64,000 nucleotides of DNA from Dipteris shenzhenensis (GCA_047967505.1 CM106539.1); one strand, 5' to 3'; shown: positions 1-15,376, counted from the stretch's first letter. Translations and numbers: made by a program. Notes: a model not told the origin generated them from the letters alone.

Positions 1-480
1 CCAAACCTTAAACCCAAACTCCTAAACTCTTTTTTAATTCAAATTAATTTAACTTAAAACTAATAAGAATTTAAAATTCATAATCATAAGAAGTTTAAAT
101 TTTGACAAAGTAAATTCTTATTAGTTTGAAATCACAAATTTTGAAATATAAATAGATTTAATTAAACTTAAAGTTTATGAAAAATATAAAAATTTAAACG
201 TAAAATTAAGAAAATAAGACTTAAAATAAAAAATTTAATATTTACCTAGAAGAATATATTAATTCTCCCTAAAAAGAAATAAATTAAACTAATAATATAC
301 GAATGTAAGTTAAACTACTTTTAAAATTTTCAGAAATGTGATAAAATTAAAATTATACTTTCTATATTCCAACATAAAATGCATTTTTTCTACTATATTT
401 CAAAAATTTTAATTGAGAAATTAAACTAGTAAATTGAAAATGAAAGTGAAACTCATTTTAAATTTAAAAAAAAGAAAATT
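1..480. other. AT-rich DNA, no gene seen
   Basis: The stretch is strongly AT-rich, with runs of A and T and short AT palindromes. No open frame longer than about 60 codons or recognisable motif is present. Confidence 0.6.
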
Positions 481-487
481 TTAAAAT

Positions 488-780
488 TCAAGTTTCCACA
501 AGTTTTCCTTTTCAAACACGTTTCTCTTTCACACTTTTCAAGTTTCCACATGTTTGTCTTTTCAAACATATGGTTGTCTTTTCAAGTTTTCCACACGTTT
601 GTCTTTTCAAACACAAGGATTCATAGTTTTAAAAAGGCAGGAAATTTGAAATTCAAGTTTCCACACGTTTCTCTTCTCAAACACCAAGGTTTATGGTTTT
701 GTTTGTTTAAGTTTCAACTAAATCACACAGCAAGGTAGATAGTTTTGTTTGCAAGTTTCCACACATTTACATTCTCCTCC
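488..780. repeat. short diverged repeats with CAAGTTTCCACA motif
   Basis: The motif CAAGTTTCCACA followed by GTTTGTCTTTTCAAACA-like sequence recurs about five times (near 488, 538, 584, 654 and 750) with irregular spacing. It looks like a degraded minisatellite. Small ORFs across it (550-738 and 745-978) are read-throughs of the repeat and are not called as genes. Confidence 0.6.
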
Positions 781-4085
<3,305 letters not shown>

Positions 4086-4339
4086 TCTATAATAAAATTT
4101 CAAAGAATACAAATTTAAAATAAAGTACCTGGAAGAAAGTTGAGATCTATGCTTGTGCTTGCTTTTGCTCTTGCTCCTCTTTTTGCTTCTCCTCTTGCTC
4201 TTCCTTGTTGAAATGAGAGAAACAATGAGAGGAGGAGAGTATATATAAGAAAAACTAGGGTTTTAAGTGCTTCTCTCTCATTGGTCCTTCTATATCATTA
4301 TCTCCTCTCCCATTGGCCTCTCCATCACATTATCTTCTC

Positions 4340-4580
4340 TCCCCTCTCCCACCCACTCCCATCCTCCCACCTCCACCTCTCACTCCCACTTCCCATCCTC
4401 CCACTTCCACTCCCATCCTCCCACCGCCACTCCCATCCCCACCTCCCACAATCCCACTCCCTCTCCAACTCCCACACCCACCTCCCCTCTCCTACTCCCA
4501 CTCCCACTTCCACACTCCCACTCTCCCTTTCTCCCACTACCACCCTCCCAACTCCCACTCCCATTCCCACATTCCTACTA
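4340..4580. repeat. CCCAC/TCCCA-rich low-complexity tract
   Basis: Imperfect repeats of CTCCCACTCCCAT type run for about 240 bp. The sequence from 4086 to 4340 before it is a pyrimidine-rich transition (TTGCTCTTGCTC repeats at about 4150-4205) without a gene. Confidence 0.75.
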
Positions 4581-4654
4581 TCGATTCCAATCCTACTTAT
4601 CAATCCTAATTAAAACTATTACTTAAATAAATGATATTACTGAAAACACTCATA

Positions 4655-5465
4655 GGATTTAAGGTTTAGGGTTTAGGGTTTGGGGGTTAGGGTTTAGGGT
4701 TTGTGAGTTAGGGTTTAGGGTTTGGTGTTTTGGATTTAGGGTTTGGGGGTAGGTTTTAGGGTTTAGGATTTGGGAGTTAGGGTTTAGGGTTTAGGGTTTA
4801 GGGTTTGGGAGTTAGGGTTTAGGGTTTAGAGATTAGGGATTAGTTTTTATTTGTTAAGGTTGAGGGTTTAGAGGGTCAAGATTAACATTTACTGTTTAGG
4901 GATTAGGGGTTAGGGTTTAGGGATCAGGGATTAGGGATTAAGGATTAGGGTTTATGGGTTAGGATTTGGAAATTAGGGTTTATAAGATAGGGTTTATAGT
5001 GTCGAATTTAGGGTTTAGGGTTTGGGGTTTAGAGGTCTAAGATTAGGATTAAGGGTTTAGGAATTAGGGGTTAGGGTTTAGCTTTAGGGTTTTGAGATTA
5101 GGGATTAGGGGTTAGGGTTTACGTATTAGGATTTAGGGATTTAGGATTTAGTTTTAAGTATTAGGGTTTAGGGTTTAAGGGTTAGGGTTCAGGAATTAGG
5201 GTTTTAGGATTAGGATTTTGGGATTAGGGATTAGGGGTTAGGGTTTATAGATTAGGATTTTGGGGTTTAGGATTTAGGTTAGGGATTAGGACTTAGGGTT
5301 TAAGGGTTAGGGTTTAGGAATTAGGGTATAGAATTTAAGGTTTAGAAATTAGGGGTTAGGGTATTTAGGGTTTATGGTTTAGGAATTAGGGTTTATGGTT
5401 ACAAGGGTCTAAATTAGGGTTTAGGGATTGGGGGTCAGGATTTAGGTTTTAGGGTTTCAGGTTTG
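4655..5465 (+). repeat. interstitial degenerate telomere-like repeats (TTTAGGG)
   Basis: About 800 bp is made mostly of TTTAGGG and close variants (TTAGGG, TTTGGGG, ATTAGGG, TTTAAGG). TTTAGGG is the Arabidopsis-type plant telomere unit. Copies are freshest near 4660-4820 and decay to the right, where ATTAGGGATTAGGG and GGGTTAGG variants dominate. It lies between the CCCAC tract and a transposon-like gene, so it is interstitial in this assembly rather than an end. Confidence 0.9.
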
Positions 5466-5531
5466 ATTAATTTTTTAAACAAGATCTAGATTTTAAAATA
5501 ATCAATAAAGTAGATTATTGAGAAGAGAGTA

Positions 5532-6964
5532 ATGTTCTTTATAATGGTTGTTACAACTTGTTTGCAAAGGAAACTCACAAAGAAGATGGCTACAAAATTT
5601 ATTCCGAGGATGGAGGTGATTCTATGTTGCAAAAGAGAAGTAGTTGCATTTGCTACAATCCATGAAAGTGATCCAAATTCTAGTTGTCACTTTAGAAGTC
5701 TTGGTAAAGATAAGGTGGCAATTATTGTATCAAGGATTCTTAGTGCACATGTTGAGCTAAAGCATAAGTGTGGGGACATGGAAATCCTTGGAGATGTTAT
5801 GCCCTGTAATACTTTTAACAAAGCATTTATTGCATGGAGCAGAGATGAGACTTATCCAACACATGTCATCAGGAATACAAAGTGCATATCTTTGGATTTT
5901 AGAGTGGGAGATATTTTACAAAAGTTATCATTTGCAAATAAGAATGTAGCAGAAGGTCAAGTCTTGGGATTTGAACAAGTGGAACACTGGACATTTGCAC
6001 AGATGAGAATTTAAAAAGTTACTGATGATGGTATGGATGATAACTCAATCTCATTGGATGGTCCCTACTATGAGGTAGGTAAGGATTTGAGATGGAGCAT
6101 GCAATTTTTAAAGATTGGAAAGACTCGGCATGTGGTTTTTAATGATAAACATAATGTATACTACAACATCAAAGAATTGAAAGAATATGCCAATGTACCA
6201 AGCTCCATTCTTTCAGAGATGGATGATTCCAATGCACTCAACTATAGCACTGATGTCTTATCAAAAGTCGATGAGTTTATTGGTACCGAGAAAGAAAAAG
6301 ATTTCACAAGTGCTGCCTTATTCGGGGTGGATGAGTTCATGCACATTGAGAACTTGGGCAAAGATGTCAAAAGTGATATCTTTTCAAGCATGGATGGCTT
6401 CATGGATACTAATAAAGTTCTTGGAGACAAACTAAGTAACTATGGAATTATGGAAATCATGCATGATAGTATAATGAGTGATGTTCTCTCTCGAGTAGAG
6501 GAGTTTCAAGACTATGGAGTTATGAAATCCATAGAAAGTCATCAATGAGTGATGCTCTCTCAGGAATAGATGAGTTTGAAGACCATTCTATACACTCTAT
6601 CACCATTGACTATGGAGTTATGAAATCCATAGAAAGTACATCAATGAGTGATGTTCTCTCAGGAATAGATGAGTTTGAAGATCATTCTGGACACTCTAAT
6701 GCCATTGTGACAAGTGGTTGTATGATTGTATCAAAAGTAGGGATAAGATCAACAAAGGACTATTCGGTATTTGACTTTGATTGTGAAACAGTTAATGTTA
6801 CAAATGGTTTGACGAATGTATCAAAAGCAAGGATGACATCAACAAAGGACTATTCAGTATTTGACTATCAGAGTGATAAGATCAAGGATGCAACATCTCA
6901 TGAAAACAACGTGACAAATAAATCTTATAAGGAGAACTACACAAATCCAAATAAGAATGTATAG
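5532..6964 (+). pseudogene. N-terminal part of a transposon-like protein (En/Spm-type domain plus internal repeats), broken
   Basis: One frame runs from ATG 5532 to 6548 with a single in-frame stop at 6012-6014. It then shifts frame and continues at 6545-6964. Residues about 25-110 have the shape of the domain found in plant Ptta/En/Spm transposase-type proteins: a 'VAFATIHESDP' strand, a 'LGKDKVAIIV' strand, and 'GDMEILGDV' followed by 'AFIAW'. The later part is acidic, with short repeats around 'MSDVLSGIDEFED' and 'STKDYSVFD'. It lies about 0.4 kb upstream of a DUF7869-like core on the same strand, so the two may be one former protein. The domain call rests on remembered pattern similarity only. 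No intact ORF remains. Confidence 0.55.
6473..6870 (+). repeat. in-frame tandem repeats inside the broken gene
   Basis: Two units starting at 6542 and 6641 (period 99 bp, 33 codons) are close to identical over TCAATGAGTGATG...GAATAGATGAGTTTGAAGA. A shorter related unit precedes them at about 6473. A second repeat pair starts at about 6728 and 6818, each encoding STKDYSVFD. The periods are multiples of three or nearly so, which suggests the duplications arose while the frame was coding. Confidence 0.75.
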
Positions 6965-7329
6965 AAGGTCCCAAAACGGACATATAGATACATGAAACGA
7001 CAACGAGTCCACAGGCAGATCTAGAAAAGCAACCAAAGAGAATAAGAGTAATGAATGAAGATGTTATGCTAAAAGCAATGCGATCTACATGCTATAAGCG
7101 TAGATGTATGTGATCCATTAACTTACATGGCATCAAGGGCTATAGAGAACATGTCTGGCAAAGGAAAGGGAGTAGAAGAAATGAATACCTACTCACGAGA
7201 CTATCTTGCTTTCTTGTAAATGACAAGAGAAGGCGAAGTTTGGCCATATTGGAATTTGGCTAATAAAGCAAAGTATGGAGTTAAATTTAACATTCATGGA
7301 AACATGGGAAGGCCCAAAACAAGAGCCTC

Positions 7330-9212
7330 AACAGTTGCACAATAGCAATTTTGAAAGATTACATTTATGAAAATGCTTTACCACAACCCCATCTATCAGA
7401 AATGCATCTTCCGATAGGTTTGACTGAAAAAGAAGTATTTAACTCTATTGGAGAAACATAGAGGCAAAGAGGGCATGCACCAGCATCTTTTTATACTTTG
7501 TATACTCTTTGGAAAAAAAGCTTTGGACATGTTAAAATCCTAAAGAGGTAAAAAATTTCAAAGTGCAATGACTGTGATGATCTAAAGCGAGCACTTGAGA
7601 GTGCAACATCTCCAGAACAAAAAGAAGCTTACAAAAAAAAGAGAGAATTTCATCATGGACTTGTTCGACATTCTAGAATAAAATATGCATTTTGGAAGGA
7701 GCAAGCTATTTCTCACCGAAATGAGTACATGTGCATTATTGTAGATGGTATGGACCAAAATACAACAACATTGCCTCGATTCGTTAACACTCCACCTAAG
7801 CTACAAGGAAAATACTTTTTAAAGACACATCTATGTGGAATGTTAGTGCATGAATTTAAGTTATTTGCAGACATATGGATTGATTCCTTGCATCTACGTG
7901 ATAGCAATCAAGTTGTAACATCCATTATGAAGGCACTTCACAATGTACATGCAAAAAAAGGTCGCCTACTAGTAACTTTGAGAGTGCAAGCAGACAATTG
8001 CAGACGAGAGAATAAGAATGTACTCTTCTTTGCATTCTGCTCAATGCTAATCACTCATAGAATCTTCAATGAGATTGAAGTTGGGTTTTTTTTGGTTGGG
8101 CACACACATGAGAATATCGATCAGGTATTTAGCACGGCTTCAAGAGAACTAAAACACAAGGACATGGAGACGATGGATGACTTGATAAGAAAATGTGGGA
8201 GGCAAGTTGGTGGCCATAAGGAAGGAACAATATGCTTAATGGTTGAGAGGATGTATGATTGGAAGAGCTTTATTCTACCTTTCATATAAAAAGGTGGTGA
8301 TGCCCTGATAGGTCATAGCACTCCACAGTATTTTCACTTTTTCTTAAAGGATGAAAAACCAGTGATGCAATGGCAACACTATTCTCTTGATACAAAATGG
8401 GAACTTGAAGAAGCTTACTCTCTCTTAACTTCAATCCTGAGCAAAGAAATGCATCCAACATGGGCTCCTATAAAAGAATTCAGTGAGAAATCCAAAGTTG
8501 AAATAAAAGGCTTAAAAGCTTTTATTACATACAAGAGGAAATGCTCCGGAGATTTCCTGATTGGAAGCCCTCTTGGAAGGAACACACTACTATTGTAATT
8601 AGCAAGACCTACCAATTGATAAAGGACCTTGCAAAAATGCAAGAAGATTATATTAAGGTAGAACGGCCTTTATTTTGGCCAAATGTTGGTAATGACTTGC
8701 ATCCAACATGTGGTCTCTTTGAAAATGATTTTGAATCGCTGCTCCCACGTCCATATTGTGGACCCAAGAAGAGAGAGTTTATGCCATAAATAGACATAGA
8801 CGTCCATTGTTTTGTTGTAGTTCGACCATTGGATGATGAACATGAGAACGTGAAGTTTTGGGTTGCAAAAGTAGTTGACATGAGCGTGGATGACCGAGGG
8901 AGAGCTACAACATTTACAGTGGTATGGTATCAGCTAAGGGGTAGGAAGGAGAACCAAGACAACAGTACATTGTATAGTAGTTGTTTGAAAAAGGAATGGG
9001 TCCCAAACCATGATGCAATTTCAAGACTCTCCATAGAGATAGTCATAGTATCCTGGAAATCAAGGTCAAAGAAAACAAAGAAGCACATGGGGTATTGTGT
9101 AGAAGACAAAATAAAATTACCACAACCAATTATTTTGCACATTACAGAGTTCATAAAGATGCTCGCCCAGGAGGAAGTAGAAGGAGATAGCACAAATGAA
9201 GAATGCCCATGA
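7330..9212 (+). pseudogene. DUF7869-like transposon-associated protein, broken by stops and shifts
   Basis: A decayed coding trace runs from about 7347 to 9212. The best part is 7552-8289: a CxxC pair ('KCNDCDD'), a lysine/arginine-rich helix, then 'IVDGMDQNTT', 'QADNCRRENKN' and 'GHTHENIDQ' in that order. This order matches the DUF7869 family, which occurs in repetitive loci of plants and animals. The Asp, Asp-Asn and His/Glu/Asp positions could form an RNase-H-like metal site, but that is inference. A stop at 8287-8289 is followed in the same frame by 8362-8598. The frame then shifts to 8541-8789 and to 8829-9212, whose 'FWVAKVVDM' stretch resembles the usual C-terminal part. At least three disruptions make it a pseudogene. 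It may be joined to the En/Spm-like part upstream. Confidence 0.7.
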
Positions 9213-9929
9213 TAACACCATTCAAATATTGAGAAAGAGTGAAGGTGGTGGTGGTAGTCAAATGAGAGTGAATGAAGATGGCACCCAAGTGACAAGTGAC
9301 GACAAAAAGGACATTCTAAACAACCAAATGTTTGGATTGCTCATTTCTGTGATGATAGAAAAGGACATTCAAACAAGCAAATGTTTGGATCGCCTATTTG
9401 TACTAAACTCACTGTAAAGGAAAAATTAAATTATTGAAAAGGCCACAGGAGATCCTTTGTACATAGACTCATCCAGAGCAATATTTCTTGTAAAACTTAT
9501 GATATGATAATGTAAAATTGCAAGCATAGCTATTGCTATTTTTTGGAGTACAAAAGAGGCTTCCATCATGTCTCATGTCTATATAAACCTTTTGATTTCT
9601 TGAATATTCAAGAGTGTTATGGTTTTCAGCATTGAAAGTAAAAAGAGTCTTGCATGTCTCTTATGTATACATTTTTAAAATGTTGTGAATCCTCAATAGC
9701 ATGGTTTTTCATGGATTTAAACTAATAACTCGGATTTTTCAATTTAAGAATACGATTCTTATAAACAACAAATACAAATTTAGGATTTAATAGTAGTTTT
9801 TGCATTATTAGTACAACATTATGGAGAGATATTTTGAAATGTATTATGTGGAAATGATAGTGCTAGAAGGTAAACTTTTGATTCTCAAATGACATTTTCA
9901 TAAATTAAACTTTTCATTTGGGAAGGATT
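9213..9929. other. no gene seen
   Basis: AT-rich sequence follows the broken gene. A short shifted copy of AGGACATTC/CAAATGTTTGGAT (near 9310 and 9361) is the only structure noticed. Confidence 0.5.
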
Positions 9930-10496
9930 TTAAGGAATAGCCCAAAAGTAGACATATGAGTCCAAAATTAATGAAATAAGTGTTGATACTAGAGTTACTG
10001 CTACAGATATTGTAGTTACTCTTGCCGGAGATACTGTAGTTATCGCCACAGATATTAGTGGTACAACTTGAGGGCTACATGTTATAGATGGCATACTTAT
10101 TATTGTTGAAGGTACAACACCACCAGTTGGAAATGCATCCCACATTTTCTTCAATGCTTCCAAGGCACTAAGCAATTCTTGGGATCCCTCAATTGAATCT
10201 GGTAAGGGCTTCAAGAAGTGCTTGTGAGTAACTCGTAACTTGTAGACCACCTCCTCATTCTTCCCTTTGCACACAACTTCTATCAAATTGTTTTCTTTAA
10301 TGTTGATGGTTGAGACCATGCCACCATTTCTTATTGCCTCTGGAGAATATTTCACTCTTGACACATTCTCGACAGTGATCACCAAAAAATACTTTGATTT
10401 GTGCTCCATAAAATACCAACCATGTTCAAGATATTTCAAAGACACCTTGCAACCAAAACTCGAAGCCATGGTTTTCTGCAAAGCAATCAAAAACAA
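9930..10496 (-). CDS. hypothetical protein, 188 residues
   Basis: This open frame is uninterrupted. A second in-frame Met ten codons in ('MASSFGCKVSL') is a reasonable alternative start at about 10,469. The first 110 residues are mixed alpha/beta-like and soluble, with 'KYLEHGWYFMEHKSKYFLVITVENVSR'-type character. The last 70 are Val/Ile/Ser/Thr-rich with no charged residues for long stretches. I do not recognise the family. It faces the broken transposon-like gene in convergent orientation and could belong to the same mobile element, or be a chance ORF. No signal peptide or clear membrane segment is evident. Confidence 0.4.
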   Translation of the reverse strand: MFLIALQKTMASSFGCKVSLKYLEHGWYFMEHKSKYFLVITVENVSRVKYSPEAIRNGGMVSTINIKENNLIEVVCKGKNEEVVYKLRVTHKHFLKPLPDSIEGSQELLSALEALKKMWDAFPTGGVVPSTIISMPSITCSPQVVPLISVAITTVSPARVTTISVAVTLVSTLISLILDSYVYFWAIP

Positions 10497-10499
10497 AAA

Positions 10500-11030
10500 A
10501 TGAGAATTACAATGATTTTTAAACTCAAAATATTAAAAATGCTAATTAAATATTTAAATATTAAAAAGTAAAAATTAATTAAAATTTAAAAAGTTTAAAT
10601 ATGCTTAAAATATATATTTTTTTATATTTGTAGATACTATTTTTTAATATAATATTTTTTACATAAATAATTTAATTCAAAAGATTTTATAAACATAGAT
10701 AAAAGAATTCAATTTAATTTTTCTAAAATTTATTTGATTTTTTAAAATTTATTTTATTTATTTATTTATATATCTATATATTTAAATTTTAATTAAAATT
10801 TTTAAAAATATTTATTTAATTAATTTTAGTTTTTTGAATTTTTCTTTAAACTAAATTAAGTTAAATTAAATTTATTTTTAAATAAATTTTATAAAAATTT
10901 AAAAAATTTATGTAAATTATTTAAATTTATTTATTTATTTATATATTTAAATTTTTATTTTATTTTTCTATTTTTTTTAATTTTATTTATTCGTCTTTTT
11001 TTCTTTGTTTTTTCCTTTTTTTTTGTGGGA
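10500..11030. other. AT-rich spacer
   Basis: Very AT-rich, with TTTATTTATTTATA and AAATTTA runs. No gene or motif was recognised. Confidence 0.6.
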
Positions 11031-11050
11031 GCCCCAAAGGGCCCCCACTT

Positions 11051-11151
11051 AAGGGAGGGTTAATCCCCTCCCCTAAGCCCCCAAAGGGGGGCCTATTGCA
11101 CGCGCAACAGGCCCCCCTTTGGGGGCTTAGGGGAGGGGATTAGCCCCCCTT
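11051..11151. repeat. GC-rich inverted repeat, 34-bp perfect arms
   Basis: The left arm at 11061-11094 is the exact reverse complement of the right arm at 11109-11142. Pairing continues inward with one mismatch to a loop of about 4 nt, and imperfectly outward to about 11051 and 11151. The DNA would form a very stable hairpin or cruciform. Confidence 0.92.
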
Positions 11152-11205
11152 GAACCTATTATGTGTGCAACAGGCCCGCTCACACACAACAGGTTCAGGG
11201 GGGGT
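11146..11205. repeat. second, imperfect inverted repeat
   Basis: CCCCCTTGAACCTATTATGTGTG near 11144-11166 pairs imperfectly with CACACACAACAGGTTCAGGG near 11181-11200. It lies directly beside the first hairpin and shares the CCTATT/AACAGG core with it. Confidence 0.7.
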
Positions 11206-11299
11206 TAATCCCCCTTCTCCCTCCCCTCCTCCCCACCTCCCGCCTCCCGCCTCTCCTGCACCTCCTGCATCCCTGCCTCCCCCTCTACCTCTCCTCCCC

Positions 11300-11715
11300 C
11301 TAATCGCTCCTCGTCTTCTCGCTCTCCCAAAAAAAGAAAGGTGCTCTGCCTCTTCGCTCCCCAAAAAAGAAAAAAAGTGCCAAAGAGGAAGGGGAGGGAG
11401 GGAGAGGATTCGTAATAGGAGGGGGGAAGCGAGAGAAGAGGGGAGTGGGAAGCGAGAGGAGAGGGGAAGGGAGGGTAGGGAGGAAGGGAGGAGAGGGGAG
11501 GGGAGGGGAGGGGGGAAGGAGGAGGAGAGGGGAAGGGAGGGGGAGGAGAGGGGAAGGGAGCAGAGGGGAAGGGAGGGGAGGGGGGAAGCAGAAGGAGGGA
11601 GGGGGGAGGGGAGTGGGGAAGTGGGAAGAGAGGGGAAGGGACGGGAGAGACAAAGCGGGAGGAGAGGGGAAGGGAGGGGAGGGAGGAGAGGGGATGGGAA
11701 GCGGGAGGAGATTTT
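11300..11715 (+). repeat. purine-rich G-tract (GGGAGGGGA)n
   Basis: About 400 bp of GGGAGG/GGGGAA repeats lie on the plus strand, with a CT-rich lead-in at 11210-11320. Runs of three or more G at short spacing could form G-quadruplexes. The overlapping long frames on both strands (11140-11841 minus, 11150-11953 plus) are low-complexity artefacts. Confidence 0.8.
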
Positions 11716-13640
11716 CACTTTGGAAACTCCGTATCTCCCCCTGCCGTGTGCATGCATTTTTAGATTGGGCTTGCTCTTGCTAGTTTTAGGAAATTTAGAG
11801 CAGCATTCTATGATGAGAACTCGAACGGGAATTCGTTTCATGGCTTCTAGACCCTCCTACGTTAGTTTCCTTCAGGATATTTTCGCGGATCATTTGAGGC
11901 ACCTTCGAATTTTGAGATTGTCTCATGTTCCCGAGTTCTTGTATCGACTTTGAATGTCAATAGTCATAGGATGCATCCTCGTCATAAGGTCAAGAATAAT
12001 AACCATTTCTGTCTCTTCCTTTCGTTTTGGTTTTTTATTTGGATCGCTTCGATCGAGTGTCTGACCTGGCATACATGTAATGCAGGCCACACGTTTGGGG
12101 ACACTTTTGCCTGACCTTCAGGAATATAAAGCTCCTGGATGAGAATCTTGTCCTATATCAGCTAGGAATCAGAGAATGTGAGGAGGTAATTTGCAAACGC
12201 AAAGCAATCGAATGTCGTAAAGGTTATTTTGTAAATGTATTTGAAGGGAAAACTGCGATTATAGCAATGTATTTGCTTCCATAACTATGATTGTATCATC
12301 GCATCCCCCTCTGCTTCGATTGAGCTAGTCTGAGGAAATTCGAAAAGTAACGTGAACTAATGTTACAGTAGTCAGATTAGATAGAAAAGGCATTTGCATC
12401 TTAAGCTGTTCCTTGTGGGCTCCTTACTTATGAGCGTGGTTCATGGTGGCCTCTATTACAGTTGTGTTTTGTACGGAATCTTTCTACGAGGCCTTCATGA
12501 CTCTGCCAAAGGCGAGGTTTCCTGGATGGTCTGAGGAAAAAGAGAGGGCAGGCAATATAAGAAAGGCCTTCCACTGGCTGTTGTCTCCCTTAGCATCAAA
12601 ATTAACCAATATTTTGTCTTGTGAAGCATGCGCATGCACCAGCATACACTGGTGTAAACTTTGATTATGTCCATGTAGGTTTTGCCAGGACTGGCATAAG
12701 AGGCTACACAACCTTTTGATTTCACAGGAAATCTGATTATATGAAACAAATGGATACTAAAATGCCCATCTAGATGTTTCTCCCTCTACATCTCTAGGTC
12801 TCGACCTATTCAATTTATACAGTAGATGTTCATACGCCCTGGCAATACGACCAATGAACTACTACTCGTCATGAAATCATAGACGAGTTCTTTGCAAAAA
12901 AATTTTCATAGACGAGTATATATTTAATCATACCACGAAACAAGCTTAGTGCAGTGTGAAAGACATGTCTCAAGGTAGTTTAGAAGTAAGAGTACGCGCA
13001 TTGAATCAGAATTGTATATTGATAGTGAGTCTTGAGAGTGATTACAAGTATGTAGTTGAATCGTGATGGTTATGAGTTGTTGTGACTCTTTGTATCAGGT
13101 GAGACGACAAAAATGTTTTTAAGTGCCTTGAAAATTAAAGGTACCACCAAGATCGAACCGGGATGAAATTATGAAAGTCCATAAAATTTTATACTCTTAC
13201 CGGGATTTATAACTAAAATATGTAAATCCTGGCCCTTAAAATTAAAGGCAACCTTCAACTCCAACCGGGATTTCAACCGGGAATTTTATATGCTCAACCA
13301 AGTTTGGTGAGCAGTGGGTGAGACTGTGTGTGAAGAGGACTTTTAGGTCTTCGTAAATCTTAAGATTGACGTGGCATTCATAAGGATGACCATGTGTCCC
13401 CTCCTCAGCCTCTCCAAGCAGCATGTTGACCCATCTCCGGCCAAGGAACACCCAAGCATAATCTTTGGTTCCCCATATGGTAGACTAAAATGAACTATTT
13501 TCTCAAACATTTTATTAACTAAGCCTTACACTACCCCCACACCCTCGACTAATACTAATACGTGAATTTATCTCATGGTGGGGTGAGGCAAGTGTAGCCT
13601 TGATATCTGTCCCTTATAACCTTAAAGCTCATCACCACTG
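11716..13640. other. no gene recognised
   Basis: The sequence is of mixed composition with only short frames. Four copies of an ACCGGGAT motif lie near 13148-13282. No domain, LTR or RNA gene was recognised. Confidence 0.5.
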
Positions 13641-14560
13641 TTGACCTCTTTTGTTTTGTCCAAGGCCCTCTCTACTTACTCTCCTCTCTCTCTAGATCTC
13701 TCCCTACCCTTTGCTCTCTACGTCTCTCTCAATTCCGCTCACTACTTCATGATCCTCCCACCCTCCCTCCAGTCTCTCTCCCTTCATGACCTTCGCCCCC
13801 TCCATGCAATAGTTGCTCTCCTCATCAACGCTCCAAAGCATTATCCTCAACTCCCCTCTCCTCGTGGTTGTTCCTTCACCCTGCCTTCACCTCCCCTCAT
13901 TTTGTGGCTTCTCCCTCCACCCCTCTTCTCTACCCACTACCCCCCTTTCACAATTGCTCTCCACCTTCGTCTCCTTATTCTTGCAAGCTAGCCTCCTCAC
14001 CTTTGCCCTATCTCCCTCTCCCCTCTCCTCGCAGTTTCTCTCTTTCCTTTTCTCCATGTCTCCCTCCTTTCTCCTTGTGGCACGGCTAATCACTTTGCCC
14101 CTCACCTTTGCTCCCTACCAACTTCTTTCGTGAATTTTTTCTTTCTGATGTCTTTAAACCTCCCTCAATTTTGTCTGCCTCCCCCTCCCCACTCCTTATG
14201 ATTGCTCCCTTAGTCCCTAACCTCCACTCACCACTCCCTTCTTCTAGAGAGCTACTCTCTCAACCTACATCATCTTTGCTCCACCTTGCCCTCCCCTCCT
14301 TACCATTGCTTCCCCTTACTTTCGTTGTCACTCACCCACTCCTCCACCCATCCACACCTAACCTCTCACCAACTGTTCCTTACAGATTCTCTCTAAGACC
14401 ACCCCACCTTTTCTCAATATGGCTACTCTTTGAGCCTCCCTTACCTTCGTTGTACCACCTCCTTTCCTCTCATCGTGGCTCCTTGCCCCCCTTGACCACC
14501 CCTCTTCTTGTGGCTATTCCCCTAGCCCCTCAGAGGCCCCTCACCACCCTTCCTTATGTG
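13641..14560. repeat. pyrimidine-rich degenerate repeats
   Basis: About 0.9 kb is C/T-rich and contains diverged repeats of CTCCCCTCxTTTTGTGGCTxCTCCCTC type. Overlapping plus-strand frames encode Leu/Pro/Ser-rich nonsense with no recognisable domain and are not called as genes. Confidence 0.6.
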
Positions 14561-14577
14561 GCTACTCTCTCAATCCC

Positions 14578-14702
14578 TCTATGTGTGAGTGTGTGCTTCC
14601 ATGGCAATGGCTTTGTGTGTGGTTCCACTACAATGCCTATGTGTGTGCATGTCCCCTTCTGTGTGTCTCAAGTTTAGAACATCATGAGAAGGTATTCTAT
14701 CG

Positions 14703-14741
<39 letters not shown>

Positions 14742-14850
14742 TGTATATATGAGTGTGTGCTTGCATTTTAATGTATATGTGTGTGTATGCCCTCCTTTCG
14801 TGTGTCGCAAGTTCTCAACATTATGAGAAGGTATTCAACCTCCCTCCCTC
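14578..14850 (+). repeat. GT-rich unit in two copies
   Basis: A unit starting GAGTGTGTGCTT near 14587, with ATGAGAAGGTATTC near 14685, recurs at about 14751 with ATGAGAAGGTATTC near 14823. The period is about 165 bp. A (TC)n run at about 14705-14737 separates the copies. Confidence 0.7.
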
Positions 14851-15277
14851 CCTCTGTGTGTGTGTGTGTGTGTGTGAGTGTGTGTGTGCATGCACGTGCA
14901 TGTGTGTGTGTGTGTCTCCTCTCTCTCTCTCTCTATATATATATATACATAAATACATATATACATATGTGTGTGTATATATATATATATATATACAAAT
15001 TTCATATATACATAATATAATGTATAGTATATATTATTTAATATTTATTATAATATAATAAATATATAATGTCTTCTTGCATGCTTCTCTCTCTCTCTCT
15101 CTATGCATAAATACATACATACATATGTATGTATATATGAATTATATATATGTATATGTATATGTATATATATATACATATATATTATATTATATAAAAT
15201 ATATAATATAGTGTATATTATATATTATTTAATATTTGTTATAATATAACAAATATATAATTTCGTGTTGCACACTT

Positions 15278-15376
<99 letters not shown>

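Noticed and set aside
11140-11953. ORFs of 233 and 267 codons on opposite strands
   Set aside because: Pro/Ser- and Gly/Arg-rich translations of a GGGAGG/CCCTCC tract with no domain; low-complexity artefacts.
13641-14677. Plus-strand frames of 106-189 codons
   Set aside because: Leu/Pro/Ser-rich products of a pyrimidine-rich repeat region; no motif, start context or conservation visible.
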